Source: Levilactobacillus acidifarinae DSM 19394 = JCM 15949
Lineage (GTDB): Bacteria; Bacillota; Bacilli; Lactobacillales; Lactobacillaceae
Length of the DNA stretch: 64,000 bases
Reading direction: 5' to 3'
Assembly (NCBI RefSeq): GCF_001434835.1
Contig: NZ_AZDV01000005.1
Coordinates: forward strand, 186,001 to 250,000
In this document: in pieces, positions 40,567 through 49,716 of the stretch
Position numbering within the stretch: position 1 is the stretch's first letter
Layout: each line of letters begins with the position of its first letter
Notes under the pieces: generated by a model
Seen by the model: only the letters and a program-made list of their open reading frames with translations
Told to the model about the DNA's origin: nothing
Databases searched by the model: none
Made by a program: the position numbers and the translations under genes

Positions 40567-41232
40567 ATGCGAATTAACGTTTTACAGCACACCCCCAACG
40601 AGGGGCCCGGAATGATTGAAGATTGGGCCAACACCCACGGGTTTGACCTGTACGTGTACCACCCGTACCAGTTCGGCCACTTACCCAGCGCGGCGCAGAC
40701 CGATATGTTGGTGATCTTAGGTGGCCCGATGAGTCCTAACGACGATCTGCCCTGGATTAGTCAGGAACGCCAGTTGATTAAAGAGCTGTTGACCCAAAAC
40801 AAACCACTCTTTGGCGTGTGTTTTGGCGCCCAACAGATCACCAAAACGTTGGGCTATCCGGTGACCAAAGCGCCGGCTAAGGAGGTTGGCTGGGCGCCGG
40901 TCTACCGACAAACGACCACGGTTCGGGGCATTCCGTTGAAGGCCAACGTTTTACACTGGCACGAGGAGATGTTTGAAATCCCGGCGCACGCCGAATTGCT
41001 CTTCTCCAGTGATTGGGTCCGTAACCAGGGCTTCGTCTTGAATCACCGGGTGATTGGGCTGCAGTTCCACCTGGAGCCGCGGCGTAATAACGTTCGCGAG
41101 ATGATGGTCAACGATTACCCGTACCTGATTGGGTCGGTGATTCACCAGACGGCGCAAGAAATCGTGGATTACCCGATTCCCCGGCAGAATCGCCAGATGC
41201 TCTTCCAGTTGCTTGATTATATTAATTCGTGA
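40567..41232 (+). CDS. Class I glutamine amidotransferase-like protein
   Basis: 221 residues with a complete triad region: nucleophile Cys85 in FGVCFGAQQI and His in IGLQFHLEPR (about residue 167), preceded by the oxyanion strand LVILGGPMSPND. It resembles stand-alone GMP-synthase-like amidotransferases of unknown acceptor. GAAGGAA precedes ATG 40567. A TATAAT at 40496-40501 is a probable -10. It may hydrolyse gamma-glutamyl compounds; no partner synthetase domain is nearby. Confidence 0.87.
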   Translation: MRINVLQHTPNEGPGMIEDWANTHGFDLYVYHPYQFGHLPSAAQTDMLVILGGPMSPNDDLPWISQERQLIKELLTQNKPLFGVCFGAQQITKTLGYPVTKAPAKEVGWAPVYRQTTTVRGIPLKANVLHWHEEMFEIPAHAELLFSSDWVRNQGFVLNHRVIGLQFHLEPRRNNVREMMVNDYPYLIGSVIHQTAQEIVDYPIPRQNRQMLFQLLDYINS

Positions 41233-41234
41233 AT

Positions 41235-41270
41235 AAAAAGGGAGTCGGCCGGGTGGTCGACTCCCTTTTT
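41235..41270. terminator. Bidirectional terminator
   Basis: AAAAAGGGAGTCG pairs with CGACTCCCTTTTT between convergent genes. Confidence 0.93.
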
Positions 41271-41286
41271 GGTCGGTCGGGTGACC

Positions 41287-41517
41287 TTAATCGTCCCGTT
41301 CCTGGCCAAAGGCGAAATACAGCCAAGGGCCGATGGGCTGGACGAAGGCTAAACAGAACCATAAAAACTTATTGCCGTGACGGAAAGATTTTGCCCGGAG
41401 CAGGTCGCTTAAAGCGAGGGTGCTCGCCGTAAATTCGAAAGCCGCCACCGGTAGTAACCGTTGACGGGCGCGCTTAGTAAGTGGACGGTGGTGCGTAGAC
41501 CATAGGTGATTTAACAT
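41287..41517 (-). CDS. Small PLDc_N-type membrane protein
   Basis: 76 residues from ATG 41517 (AGGAGG eight bases upstream; TTG 41523 is closer and less likely). The C-terminal half ALSDLLRAKSF...KFLWFCLAFVQPIGPWLYFAFGQ is the short PLDc_N signature (the hydrophobic pair seen before phospholipase-D nucleases and in bacteriocin-immunity-like proteins). No catalytic domain follows. Function unknown. Confidence 0.75.
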   Translation of the reverse strand: MLNHLWSTHHRPLTKRARQRLLPVAAFEFTASTLALSDLLRAKSFRHGNKFLWFCLAFVQPIGPWLYFAFGQERDD

Positions 41518-41683
41518 CGACAACGCCTCCTAGACTAGTTAGGTTGAGTATACGCCCTTTCAACTGTAAGCGCTAACGGGACAATCCTGTATTGAAGCGG
41601 GTGGGGAAATGATTCTATAATGAAAAAGGATGATTAGGTGAATAACGTTTCCTAAAATTAGTTAAGGGTTAACGGAGGAGATT

Positions 41684-43039
41684 ATGGACAAGAAGCAAGC
41701 GGCGACTGTCCCAGACGGACAGCTTTCTCGCCGGCATCACATGAAGATTCGTTGGAAAAATTTTATTCAAGATAAGGACGTCCCGGCGCGCGAAGCCAGC
41801 GTGCAGGCCCGGGCCTCCATTGTGGGGCGCATCGGCATCACGCTGTTATCGTGTGGCACCGGGGCCTGGCGGGTCCGCGACGCCATGGACCGGGTGGCCC
41901 GTAGCCTGAACCTGACCTGTTCGGCCGATATCGGGTTGATTTCGCTCCAGTTCACCTGCTTTAGCAGTAGCGAGCAAAGTTACACGCAGGTTTTGGCGTT
42001 ACCGAATACGGGGGTCAATACCGATAAGCTCAATATCATGGAAGAAATGGTCAAGAACTTTGAGAATGACTTTGCTTTTCTCACCGTTCAAGAGATTCAC
42101 ACCATGATCGACAAGGTTCAGAATCGACCGAAGCAGTACACGCCCCTGATTTCGGGGTTGGCCGCGGCGTTAGCCTGCAGCGCCTTTATTTTTCTACTGG
42201 GTGGGGGAATTCCCGAAATGGTCTGTTCCTTCCTGGGCGCCGGCATCGGGAATTACGTGCGAGCCTTCATGGGCGAACACACCATGTCGACGGTCGCCAA
42301 GATTGCCATCAGTGTGGCGGTGGCCTGCCTGGTTTACATGTTTAGCTTCCGGTTGTTCGAGGCGTCGTTTCAGGTGCTGGCTCAACACGAAGCTGGTTAT
42401 ATCGGGGCCATGCTGTTCGTGATTCCCGGTTTTCCGTTTATCACCAGCATGTTGGACATCTCCAAGCTCGACATGCGGTCGGGGTTAGAGCGGTTGGCCT
42501 ACGCCATCATGATCACGCTGATTGCGACGTTGGTCGGGTGGCTGGTCGCCACGATTTTTCACTTTAAACCGGCCGATTTCTTACCGCTGGGCTTATCGCC
42601 GCTGGTGATTGGCCTACTACGCATCCCGGCCAGTTTCTGTGGGGTCTACGGCTTCTCGATTATGTTCAACAGTTCGCAAAAAATGGCCATCGTGGCCGGT
42701 GGTATCGGGGCGGTGGCCAATACCCTGCGGCTGGAACTGGTCGATTGGACGGTGATGCCCCCCGCTGCTGCGGCCTTTACCGGTGCATTAGTGGCCGGAC
42801 TGATTGCATCGGTGGTCAACCGGTACAACGGGTATCCCCGCATCTCACTGACGGTGCCGTCCATCGTCATCATGGTGCCTGGTCTGTACATTTATCGTGC
42901 CATCTATAACATCGGCATGAACCAGATTGGGGTTGGGGCGTTGTGGATGACCAAGGCGGTCCTGATTATTATGTTCCTGCCGTTAGGGCTGTTTGTCGCC
43001 CGGGCGTTATTGGATAAGAAATGGCGACATTGCGATTAG
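41684..43039 (+). CDS. ThrE-family threonine/serine exporter-like protein
   Basis: 451 residues joining the two ThrE parts in one chain: an N-terminal domain with a cytoplasmic region (IGITLLSCGTGAWRVRDAMDRVARSLNLTCSADIG) and five helices, then a second five-helix domain (PSIVIMVPGLYIYRAIYNI near the end, the typical PxxxxxVPG motif). About ten membrane segments. The family exports threonine and serine with proton coupling. The fused form is common in lactobacilli. GGAGGAG precedes ATG 41684. Confidence 0.88.
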   Translation: MDKKQAATVPDGQLSRRHHMKIRWKNFIQDKDVPAREASVQARASIVGRIGITLLSCGTGAWRVRDAMDRVARSLNLTCSADIGLISLQFTCFSSSEQSYTQVLALPNTGVNTDKLNIMEEMVKNFENDFAFLTVQEIHTMIDKVQNRPKQYTPLISGLAAALACSAFIFLLGGGIPEMVCSFLGAGIGNYVRAFMGEHTMSTVAKIAISVAVACLVYMFSFRLFEASFQVLAQHEAGYIGAMLFVIPGFPFITSMLDISKLDMRSGLERLAYAIMITLIATLVGWLVATIFHFKPADFLPLGLSPLVIGLLRIPASFCGVYGFSIMFNSSQKMAIVAGGIGAVANTLRLELVDWTVMPPAAAAFTGALVAGLIASVVNRYNGYPRISLTVPSIVIMVPGLYIYRAIYNIGMNQIGVGALWMTKAVLIIMFLPLGLFVARALLDKKWRHCD

Positions 43040-43131
43040 AATAGTAAGTTTAACGGCGGTCAGCACTGAGGTGGTGGACGCCGTTTTCACGTTAAAAATC
43101 TGTTAGACTAAACCTAAAATGAGGTGATTCA

Positions 43132-43971
43132 GTGCATAAAATTGCGGTAATTTCAGACGTTCACGGGAACGTCACCGCGTTAAGGGCCGTCATCGCCGAT
43201 GCAAAACGCGCCCACTGTACGGACTTTTGGTATCTGGGAGATTTGTTTGTCCCGGGACCGGGCGCTCACGATTTACTGGCAGACCTTGATGCGCTTCCCA
43301 TCACGGCCTACCTGCGAGGCAACTGGGAGGACGGGCTCTTGGAAACCATCGCCGGTCAGATTGACGCCGCCGATCCTAGCGACGTGTACGAATCGTTCAT
43401 TGACGATTACGTTAATGAGCGGTTGGCCGCCGCCGACGTGGCTCGGATTCGCCGCTTGCCGATGGTTCAGACCGTTACGCTGGACGGCTTGACCTTTCAG
43501 TTGACCCATAACTTGCCGGACCGCAACTCGGGGCAGACACTGAGTCCGGAAGGCGACCAGACGGGGTTCGACCAATTAGCCCGTGGTGGGGCGGACATCA
43601 TGGTGTACGGTCACGTTCACCACCAACTCTTGCGGCAGAGTACCGCCGGACAAATGATTGTGAATCCCGGTACCGTGGGGATGCCGTTTCCCCATTGGGG
43701 ACGGTTCGCTCAGGACTTGCGTGCCCAGTACGCGATTATTACCACGCACGGTCGGCGACTCCCCGCCGTTACTTTTCGCCAAGTGCCCTATGATGTGACG
43801 ACCGAAATCGCGTTGGCGCGTGACCGGCAGTTGCCCTACGCCGACCTCTACGCTGATCAGTTGACGACGGGGCACGTTTACACCCACGATTTACCGGCCC
43901 TCACGCGGGTGACCCAACGGCCGGGAGAAGCCGAGCGGTTACGGCAACTGATGGCCAAGTATACCAACTAA
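43132..43971 (+). CDS. Metallophosphoesterase
   Basis: 279 residues from GTG 43132 (GAGGTGA upstream). All five calcineurin-like metal motifs are visible: ISDVHGN, YLGDLFVPGP, LRGNWED, QLTHNLPD and MVYGHVHH with VNPGTVGMP. These bind two metal ions and hydrolyse phosphoesters; the YfcE/MJ0936-like group often acts on cyclic nucleotides or unknown diesters. Single gene followed by a terminator. Confidence 0.9.
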   Translation: MHKIAVISDVHGNVTALRAVIADAKRAHCTDFWYLGDLFVPGPGAHDLLADLDALPITAYLRGNWEDGLLETIAGQIDAADPSDVYESFIDDYVNERLAAADVARIRRLPMVQTVTLDGLTFQLTHNLPDRNSGQTLSPEGDQTGFDQLARGGADIMVYGHVHHQLLRQSTAGQMIVNPGTVGMPFPHWGRFAQDLRAQYAIITTHGRRLPAVTFRQVPYDVTTEIALARDRQLPYADLYADQLTTGHVYTHDLPALTRVTQRPGEAERLRQLMAKYTN

Positions 43972-43984
43972 ATTTAAGGGAATT

Positions 43985-44015
43985 GCCTAATTCGATTCTG
44001 GATTAGGCTTTTTTT
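43985..44015 (+). terminator. Intrinsic terminator
   Basis: GCCTAAT pairs with ATTAGGC and is followed by seven T. Confidence 0.86.
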
Positions 44016-44027
44016 GTGTGCTTTGTG

Positions 44028-44078
44028 TTGACAAATGTAAACGATGGTTGTAACCTGCATTTATCGATTACAAATGTA
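44028..44078 (+). promoter_or_regulatory. Copper-operon promoter with two cop boxes
   Basis: TTGACA at 44028-44033 overlaps GACAAATGTA (44030-44039), and TACAAATGTA (44069-44078) matches the CopY box TACANNTGTA exactly. Their spacing suits repression by CopY-type regulators released by copper. No copY gene is in the window, so the regulator acts from elsewhere. Confidence 0.82.
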
Positions 44079-44101
44079 AATCATAAAGGAGCGTTTCGGC
44101 T

Positions 44102-44473
44102 ATGATTAAATTAATTGTCCTCATTGGAGGCCTCGTCCTGATTGGCTTTATCACCTGGTGGTTCTTCGGCAAACATACGGTTCAAGAGGTTCAAGCTAAC
44201 GTGACGACTGACCAACAAAGTATTGATATCGACGTCAACGGGGGCTATTCTCCGGAACGCGTCGTCCTTAAGCAAGGGGTGCCCGCCGTCTTGAACTTTA
44301 CCCGGCAGGACGCGTCAAGTTGTTTGGACCGGGTCGTGTTTAGTGACTTTGGCATTAACCAGGAGTTACCGCAAAACCAACAGCAGTCCATCAAGATTGA
44401 TACCAGCAAGCCCGGCGAATATGACTGGGCTTGTGGCATGGATATGTTTCACGGCAAGTTGATTATTAAATAA
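44102..44473 (+). CDS. Membrane-anchored cupredoxin-domain protein
   Basis: 123 residues: an N-terminal membrane helix (LIVLIGGLVLIGFITWWFF) and an outward-facing cupredoxin domain (IDIDVNGGYSPERVVLKQGVPAVLNFTRQD). Possible copper ligands are Cys in SSCLDRVVF and Cys/Met/His in WACGMDMFHGKLII. First gene of the copper operon, behind two cop boxes; AAAGGAG precedes ATG 44102. Probably binds Cu(I) at the cell surface and may exchange it with the ATPase (inference). Confidence 0.85.
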   Translation: MIKLIVLIGGLVLIGFITWWFFGKHTVQEVQANVTTDQQSIDIDVNGGYSPERVVLKQGVPAVLNFTRQDASSCLDRVVFSDFGINQELPQNQQQSIKIDTSKPGEYDWACGMDMFHGKLIIK

Positions 44474-44489
44474 TTAGGAGGACAATCTC

Positions 44490-44762
44490 ATGACACAAAC
44501 GACACAAAAAGAAACGGTAATTGTTGAAGGTAGTTATGCGCCAACAATGGTTGAATTTAAGCAAGGCGTACCCGCTGAATTAACCTTTTTACGTTTAAAC
44601 AATCAAGGATGTTTGGATAAAGTGCATTCGGATGCGTTGATGTTCAACCTGGACTTACCCATCAACGCGCCCCAGACCGTGACGATTCCCACGGATCAGG
44701 CCGGGGTCTTCGACTTCAGTTGTGGGATGGACATGGTTCACGGGAAAGTGGTGATTGACTGA
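44490..44762 (+). CDS. Soluble cupredoxin-like protein
   Basis: 90 residues lacking a signal or membrane segment, clearly related to the second half of the preceding protein ([32 protein letters not shown]..., [17 protein letters not shown]). The same Cys and CGMDMVHG ligands are conserved. It therefore looks like a cytoplasmic counterpart, perhaps replacing a CopZ chaperone. Ribosome site TTAGGAGGA; its stop codon overlaps the ATPase start (TGATG). Confidence 0.85.
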   Translation: MTQTTQKETVIVEGSYAPTMVEFKQGVPAELTFLRLNNQGCLDKVHSDALMFNLDLPINAPQTVTIPTDQAGVFDFSCGMDMVHGKVVID

Positions 44763-46687
44763 TGAGTATTACCAAGCGTTTCTGGGTCTCCTTGATTTTC
44801 TCACTACCAATGTTAGCGGGAATGATTGGGATGCCGTTCGGCTGGATGTTGCCGGGCGGGGCTTGGACCCAGTTAATTCTGACCACGATTGTGATGCTGG
44901 TGTCGGCGCGACCGTTCTGGCAAAGTGCCTGGGCGTCGTTTACCAAGCACCACGCGAACATGGATACCCTAGTGGCGATTGGGACCGCCACGGCGTACGT
45001 CTATAGTCTGTACGCCATGATCACCCATCAGGCGGTCTTCTTCGAAAGTGCGGCCTTCGTGACCACCTTCGTCCTGTTGGGCCAGGTTTTCGAAGAGCGG
45101 ATGCGCAATAACTCCGCCAACGCCGTGGAAAAACTGATGAATCTACAAGCCAAGGACGCTGAAGTTTTACGCAACGGCGACTTTGTGCGCGTGCCGATTG
45201 CCGACGTACAATTAGGCGACATCGTGCGGGTCAAGCCCGGCCAGAAGGTACCGGTCGACGGCGTGATTACCGCCGGAAGTTCCAGCGTGGACGAATCGAT
45301 GGTCACCGGTGAAAGTATGCCGGTCGAAAAGCACGTCGACGACGCCGTGATTGGGGCCACCCTGAACAGCACGGGGACCTTCCAGTTCAAGGTAAACCAG
45401 GTCGGTGAAAAGACCATGTTGTCCCAAATTGTTGAACTGGTTAAAAAAGCGCAAAACAGTCATGCGCCGATTCAAAAGTTGACCGATAAGGTGTCCGATA
45501 TCTTTGTGCCCGTTGTGTTGAACCTAGCCATCGTGACCTTCCTAATTTGGTACGTCTTCTTGGGCGCTAGCCTGGCGAACGCGTTGATCTTTGCGGTCTC
45601 TGTGGTGGTGATTGCTTGTCCGTGTGCCCTCGGTTTGGCCACGCCAACGGCCCTGATGGTCGGGACCGGCCGTGGTGCTAAGATGGGCATCCTGATCAAG
45701 AACGGGGAAGTTCTCGAGGCCGTTAACGACGTGGACACCGTGATTTTCGATAAGACGGGGACCATTACCGTTGGTAAGCCGCAGGCAACCGATGTCGTGG
45801 GGGACGAAGCCCAAGTGGTGCAAGTCGCCGCTAGTTTGGAAGCTGCTTCGGAACACCCGTTGGCCGCAGCTATTTTAGCCCGGGCCAAGGAACTATCCTT
45901 GGCGCCAGTTGAAACGACAGCCTTTCGTGCCGTTGAAGGGAAGGGTGTCACGGCCCAACTCAACGGTCAGACCGGGTTTGTCGGCAACCAGAAGCTGGTC
46001 ACCGACGACCAACTCAGCGCGACTATGAAGCGAGACATGGTTCGGTTACAGAATGAAGCCAAGACGGTGGTTTTAGTCGGGTTAGACGACCAGGTCATTG
46101 GGTTAGTCGCCATTCAAGACGCCCCGAAGGCCACGTCGCGTGAAGCCATTGCGGCGTTAAAGGCTCGCGGCTTAAAGACGGTCATGTTGACCGGGGACAA
46201 CCAGCGAGTCGCGGAAGCCGTCGCCCAACAAGTGGGTATCGACGACGTGATTGCCGATGTCTTACCGGGTGACAAGGCCGACCGGGTCCACCAGTATCAG
46301 CAGACCGGTAAGGTGGCCTTCGTAGGTGACGGCATCAACGACGCGCCCGCCCTGACCACCGCCGATGTCGGGATCGCCATGGGGTCCGGGACCGATATTG
46401 CGATTGATTCCGGGGGCATCGTGTTGATGAAAAACGACCTGCGCGACGTTGACCGGGCCTTAGCCCTGAGTCAAAAGACCTTCAACCGGATCAAGCTGAA
46501 CCTCTTCTGGGCGTTCGTTTACAACGTCTTAGGTATTCCGGTGGCGGCCGGCGTCTTCTTCGCCATTGGGTTAACGTTGAGTCCGGAATTAGCCGGCTTG
46601 GCGATGGCCTTCAGTTCACTGTCCGTGGTCACGAGTTCGGTTCTGTTGAATCGCGCGAAGTTGACCACGAAATTAAAAGTTGCGTAA
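44762..46687 (+). CDS. copB: Copper-translocating P1B-type ATPase
   Basis: 641 residues. Key motifs: CPC at 286-288 ([12 protein letters not shown]) in the membrane metal site, phosphorylated Asp330 in [16 protein letters not shown] (VTGESMP) in the actuator, HP motif (SEHPLAAAI) and [10 protein letters not shown]. It pumps Cu out of the cytoplasm. It has no N-terminal CxxC metal domain or His-rich stretch; the two cupredoxin proteins encoded just before may serve that role. The symbol is tentative, since copA and copB types are hard to separate here. Confidence 0.9.
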   Translation: MSITKRFWVSLIFSLPMLAGMIGMPFGWMLPGGAWTQLILTTIVMLVSARPFWQSAWASFTKHHANMDTLVAIGTATAYVYSLYAMITHQAVFFESAAFVTTFVLLGQVFEERMRNNSANAVEKLMNLQAKDAEVLRNGDFVRVPIADVQLGDIVRVKPGQKVPVDGVITAGSSSVDESMVTGESMPVEKHVDDAVIGATLNSTGTFQFKVNQVGEKTMLSQIVELVKKAQNSHAPIQKLTDKVSDIFVPVVLNLAIVTFLIWYVFLGASLANALIFAVSVVVIACPCALGLATPTALMVGTGRGAKMGILIKNGEVLEAVNDVDTVIFDKTGTITVGKPQATDVVGDEAQVVQVAASLEAASEHPLAAAILARAKELSLAPVETTAFRAVEGKGVTAQLNGQTGFVGNQKLVTDDQLSATMKRDMVRLQNEAKTVVLVGLDDQVIGLVAIQDAPKATSREAIAALKARGLKTVMLTGDNQRVAEAVAQQVGIDDVIADVLPGDKADRVHQYQQTGKVAFVGDGINDAPALTTADVGIAMGSGTDIAIDSGGIVLMKNDLRDVDRALALSQKTFNRIKLNLFWAFVYNVLGIPVAAGVFFAIGLTLSPELAGLAMAFSSLSVVTSSVLLNRAKLTTKLKVA

Positions 46688-46695
46688 TTAGTCAG

Positions 46696-46870
46696 AGAGT
46701 GGGACAAAAGGCGATTAGCTGGTGAGCATTAACGTCGTAAGTCAGATAATCCCGAACTTGGATTATCTGACTTACGGGGTTAAGCGGAACCAGCTGCCTT
46801 TTGGCGCACGTTTCGGCACAAGCCGTTCGGAGACACAAAGGGTCTGGGACTTTTGTCCCAGACCCTTTTT
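46696..46870. repeat. Structured intergenic repeat / possible MITE, ending in a terminator
   Basis: TGGGACAAAAG (46700-46710) and CTTTTGTCCCA (46850-46860) form outer inverted copies. Inside, CAAAAGGC..AGCTGGT pairs with ACCAGCT..GCCTTTTG (46705-46803), and within that GTAAGTCAGATAATCC (46738-46753 region) pairs with GGATTATCTGACTTAC. A last hairpin, GGGTCTGGGAC/GTCCCAGACCC plus T5 (46840-46870), is a strong terminator for the copper operon. Similar TGGGACAAAAG-flanked palindromes are frequent between genes of lactobacilli, as I recall. Confidence 0.6.
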
Positions 46871-46938
46871 GAGTTCAAAGGAAAGTGTGGGGCGGCCAAC
46901 AACATTCTGATGGTTGCTGAATATTTGAGTGTTAAACG

Positions 46939-46954
46939 CTTGTATAATTGTACA
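46939..46954. promoter_or_regulatory. yefM-yoeB promoter/operator
   Basis: TTGTATAATTGTACAA contains a TATAAT -10, and a further GTACAAT copy follows at 46962-46968. TGTAC(A)-type repeats are the known operator pattern of YefM-YoeB systems. Confidence 0.6.
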
Positions 46955-47012
46955 AGATTGAGTACAATTCATGTGTCGTAAGTAAGACGCACCTAAGAGG
47001 AGTTGAGCGAAA

Positions 47013-47291
47013 GTGGAAGCAACGACTTACTCAGGATTTCGTAAAAACCTTAAAAGTTATTTGGATCAAGCAACGTTGGACTTTGAACCGGTAACGATTA
47101 CGCGTAATGGCGCACCGAATGCCGTCGTTATCTCCGAAGAGGCCTACAATAATCTGATGGAAAATCAGTTTTTAACGGCAAATCCAGAGAATTATAAATG
47201 GATTCTACAAGGAATTGATCAGCTTAAAAATGGTAAAGCTAAGCAGCACGAGTTAGTTGACCCAGATACTGGCGAGGCAGAACATGATTAA
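47013..47291 (+). CDS. yefM: YefM-type antitoxin (Phd/YefM family)
   Basis: 92 residues from GTG 47013 (AGAGGAG about eleven bases upstream). N-terminal Phd/YefM DNA-binding fold: YSGFRKNLKSYLDQATLDFEPVTITRNGAPNAVVISEEAYNNLMEN; the acidic C-terminal tail (HELVDPDTGEAEHD) would wrap the toxin. It overlaps yoeB by 8 bases. The complex represses its own promoter. An imperfect TTGTATAATTGTACAA-like palindrome (46939-46954) upstream is the likely operator and overlaps a TATAAT. Confidence 0.92.
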   Translation: MEATTYSGFRKNLKSYLDQATLDFEPVTITRNGAPNAVVISEEAYNNLMENQFLTANPENYKWILQGIDQLKNGKAKQHELVDPDTGEAEHD

Positions 47292-47541
47292 ACAGTTTTC
47301 TGATAATGCCTGGAATGATTACATGTGGATGCTTGCAAATGATCAGCGTTCGTTTAAACGAATTAATAAGCTGATAAAAGTAATTAGCCGCACACCCTTT
47401 GAGGGAATCGGGAAACCAGAAGCGTTGCATGGAAATTTAAGTGGTTTCTGGTCGCGGCGGATTAATGAGAAAGATCGACTAGTTTACGCGGTTAATGCAA
47501 CCACGATTAGTATTGCTGCATGTCGGGGTCACTATGGTTAA
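47284..47541 (+). CDS. yoeB: YoeB-type toxin, ribosome-dependent mRNA interferase
   Basis: 85 residues from ATG 47284, overlapping yefM. All catalytic residues of Escherichia coli YoeB are at the same positions: Glu46 (GKPEAL), Arg65 (NEKDRLVY), His83 and Tyr84 (RGHYG). The protein binds the ribosomal A site and cuts mRNA, giving stress-induced stasis. Length is the usual 84-85. The pair is intact and probably active; a terminator follows. Confidence 0.95.
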   Translation: MIKQFSDNAWNDYMWMLANDQRSFKRINKLIKVISRTPFEGIGKPEALHGNLSGFWSRRINEKDRLVYAVNATTISIAACRGHYG

Positions 47542-47591
47542 GCTTAGATCAGTTCGGCAATCGGATGAGATGTTTTAAGACGAAACGACTA

Positions 47592-47630
47592 AAAAACACG
47601 TCACAAGTGGTCAGCTTGTGGCGTGTTTTT
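47592..47630. terminator. Bidirectional terminator
   Basis: AAAAACACGTCACAAG pairs with CTTGTGGCGTGTTTTT (one wobble) between convergent genes. Confidence 0.92.
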
Positions 47631-47652
47631 GGGGTGATTTCAACGTGATACG

Positions 47653-48354
47653 TTAGTCAGCGGCTTGGAACTTACCAGCGGTCAACGCACTCTTCAGAAC
47701 CCAACCTTGACCCTTAACGTAGCTAAACGTGTTGGTCTTCTTGTTGGCCTTCAGCTTAGCTTGTTGGGTAACCTTGTAAGTGGTGCCGGCCTTCAATTTG
47801 CCGTTAGCCGTTAAGGTGATGGTTGGCTTATCGGCAGCCACGGCGCCCTTGTAAACGACGGGCTTGGCATCCTTAGTGTGGAAGTTCTTGGCCGTCTTGA
47901 AGGTTTGCCGGTTCACCACGGTGTAAGTCGTGGCCTTGACCTGAGTCTTCTTAGCGGAGCTGGCCGCCTTGAATTTCCCCGCGGTCAATTGGCTGGACTT
48001 TACCCAACCTTGGCCCTTAACCAAACTGTACTTCTGAGTCTTCTTGGCATTAAGTTTAACTGTGATTTGTTTCGTGACCTTGTAGGTCGTCCCCGCTTTT
48101 AACTTACCCTTGGCCGTTAAGGTGATGGTTGGCCGATCGGCAGCCACAGCACCCTTGTAGACGACGGGCTTGGCGTCCTTGGTGTGGACCGTCTTGGCCG
48201 TCTTAAAGGTGTTGACCTTGTTGATCGTGTAGGTGTTCCCCTTGACGGTGGCCGCAGTCGTCGTGGCTGTGGTGGTCGCTGCAGAAACCGGGGTCGCTAC
48301 GGCTAACGGTAAGGCCAAGGCAAAAACGCTAAGTAAAGTAACTGATTTTTTCAT
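47653..48354 (-). CDS. Secreted protein with two tandem repeats
   Basis: 233 residues from ATG 48354 (GGAGGAGA upstream). After a signal peptide (MKKSVTLLSVFALALPLAV, cleavage near VSA-ATT) come two repeats of about 88 residues: YTINKVNTFKTAKTVHTKDA and YTVVNRQTFKTAKNFHTKDA begin them; KGQGWVKSSQLTAGKF and KGQGWVLKSALTAGKF end them. The repeats are nearly identical at DNA level over KPVVYKGAVAAD and LKAGTTYKVT, a recent duplication. They resemble SH3/GW-like wall-binding units of lactobacilli and share the YTI-K start with the protein at 1907. Very basic; probably binds the cell wall. Confidence 0.8.
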   Translation of the reverse strand: MKKSVTLLSVFALALPLAVATPVSAATTTATTTAATVKGNTYTINKVNTFKTAKTVHTKDAKPVVYKGAVAADRPTITLTAKGKLKAGTTYKVTKQITVKLNAKKTQKYSLVKGQGWVKSSQLTAGKFKAASSAKKTQVKATTYTVVNRQTFKTAKNFHTKDAKPVVYKGAVAADKPTITLTANGKLKAGTTYKVTQQAKLKANKKTNTFSYVKGQGWVLKSALTAGKFQAAD

Positions 48355-48388
48355 ATGAATCTCCTCCACTCCATTTGAGATTACAGTT

Positions 48389-48417
48389 ACTATACTTTTA
48401 TGACAATCAGATGTCAA
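48389..48417 (-). promoter_or_regulatory. Promoter of the repeat-containing secreted protein
   Basis: Read leftward: TTGACA (48412-48417), 17-base spacer, TATAGT (48389-48394); start codon 35 bases downstream. A near-consensus strong promoter. Confidence 0.8.
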
Positions 48418-48668
48418 ACATAAAGTTCTGTAATATTTTGGTAATATTTCACAAACTTAATTATTCGATAGTGCACAACTGAAGTGGTCGCTAATGGGTT
48501 AACCTCGCGGGTTTAACCGGTTATAAAGGCAGAAATGTTCACGGTAACTTCTCAATGTTTTCACGTATAACGGGGATAAAATTTTTTTTGCTGGGGGGAT
48601 TTGGCATTCTTCCGGGGGCCGTGTATCATAAAATGGTAGAACTAATTGCTACATAAAGGATGAGTAAA
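48418..48668. other. Intergenic region without visible gene
   Basis: AT-rich 250 bases between divergent genes. A weak TATCAT-type -10 near 48624 may serve the rightward transporter gene. Nothing else was recognised. Confidence 0.4.
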
Positions 48669-49559
48669 TTGAAGAAAATTGCGCCGATTTTTGTGGCGTT
48701 GGGGGCCATTAGTTTTGGGGTGCCCGCGACACTGTTTAAGATTGCCCGACGCGAGGGGGTCGTTAACGGTCCCTTGTTATTCTGGTCGTTTTTGAGTGCG
48801 GTGATCGTGCTAGGCATCGTGCACCTGGCCCGGCGAAAATGGCTCCGGTATCAACATACGAACTGGAAACAACTCCTGCTGGTGATTGCGGCGGGGACCG
48901 GTTCGGGGTTCACCAATACCTTCTATATTCAAGCGCTGAAGTTGATTCCCGTAGCGGCGGCCGCGGTCATGCTGATGCAAGCCGTCTGGCTGTCCGTGCT
49001 GCTGGGTTCACTGATTCAACGGCGGTGGCCCTCACGGTTACAGGTTCTCAGTATCATCTTAGTGTTAATTGGGACCGTGTTAGCGGCGGGGCTGTTCCCC
49101 ATCACCCAAGCGTTATCCCCGTTAGGTCTGTTTTTCGCCTTTTTGGCAGCTTGTGGGTACGCCTGCACCATGCAGTTCACGGCGCACTTGGGCAATAATC
49201 TGGACCCCTTAACCAAGACCTGGTTGTTGTGCTTCGGGGCGTTCCTCCTAATTTCAATCATTTGGGGACCACAGATTGTGACGGCACCGACGACCTGGCC
49301 AACGTTGAAGTGGGGCTTCTGGATTGCGTTGTTCTCGATGGTCTTTCCATTGGTGGCATACTCCATCTTCATGCCCCATTTGGAATTAGGGATCGGACCG
49401 ATCCTGTCGTCGTTAGAATTACCGGCGTCCATCGTGGTGGCCTTCGTGGTCCTAGGTGAAACGGTGAGTGGCTTGCAAATCGTGGGGGTGCTCCTAATTA
49501 TTACCGCGGTGATTATCCCGAACGTCTGGGGAATGTGGCACCGCGAACAATTGAATTAG
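48669..49559 (+). CDS. EamA/DMT-family transporter
   Basis: 296 residues from TTG 48669, chosen because AAAGGA is eight bases upstream; the ATG at 48660 overlaps that site. Ten hydrophobic helices in two EamA halves (PIFVALGAISFGVPATLFKIARREG; SPLGLFFAFLAACGYACTMQFTAH). Family members export amino acids or metabolites. Single gene; a stem-loop at 49572-49613 ends it. Substrate unknown. Confidence 0.86.
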   Translation: MKKIAPIFVALGAISFGVPATLFKIARREGVVNGPLLFWSFLSAVIVLGIVHLARRKWLRYQHTNWKQLLLVIAAGTGSGFTNTFYIQALKLIPVAAAAVMLMQAVWLSVLLGSLIQRRWPSRLQVLSIILVLIGTVLAAGLFPITQALSPLGLFFAFLAACGYACTMQFTAHLGNNLDPLTKTWLLCFGAFLLISIIWGPQIVTAPTTWPTLKWGFWIALFSMVFPLVAYSIFMPHLELGIGPILSSLELPASIVVAFVVLGETVSGLQIVGVLLIITAVIIPNVWGMWHREQLN

Positions 49560-49571
49560 TTAGATTAAATG

Positions 49572-49613
49572 ACCACTTCGTTCTAGCAATCAGCAGAGCG
49601 AAGTGGTTTTTTT
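49572..49613 (+). terminator. Intrinsic terminator
   Basis: ACCACTTCG pairs with CGAAGTGGT, followed by T7. Confidence 0.86.
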
Positions 49614-49716
49614 AGGATTTTCAAGTTTTATGCGCAATTCGATGATAGTTGCGTGCAAGTTAAGTAGACGACGAACGCCCGGCCTGTTAAACCGAGTCCT
49701 CGACGGCTAATCCCGG

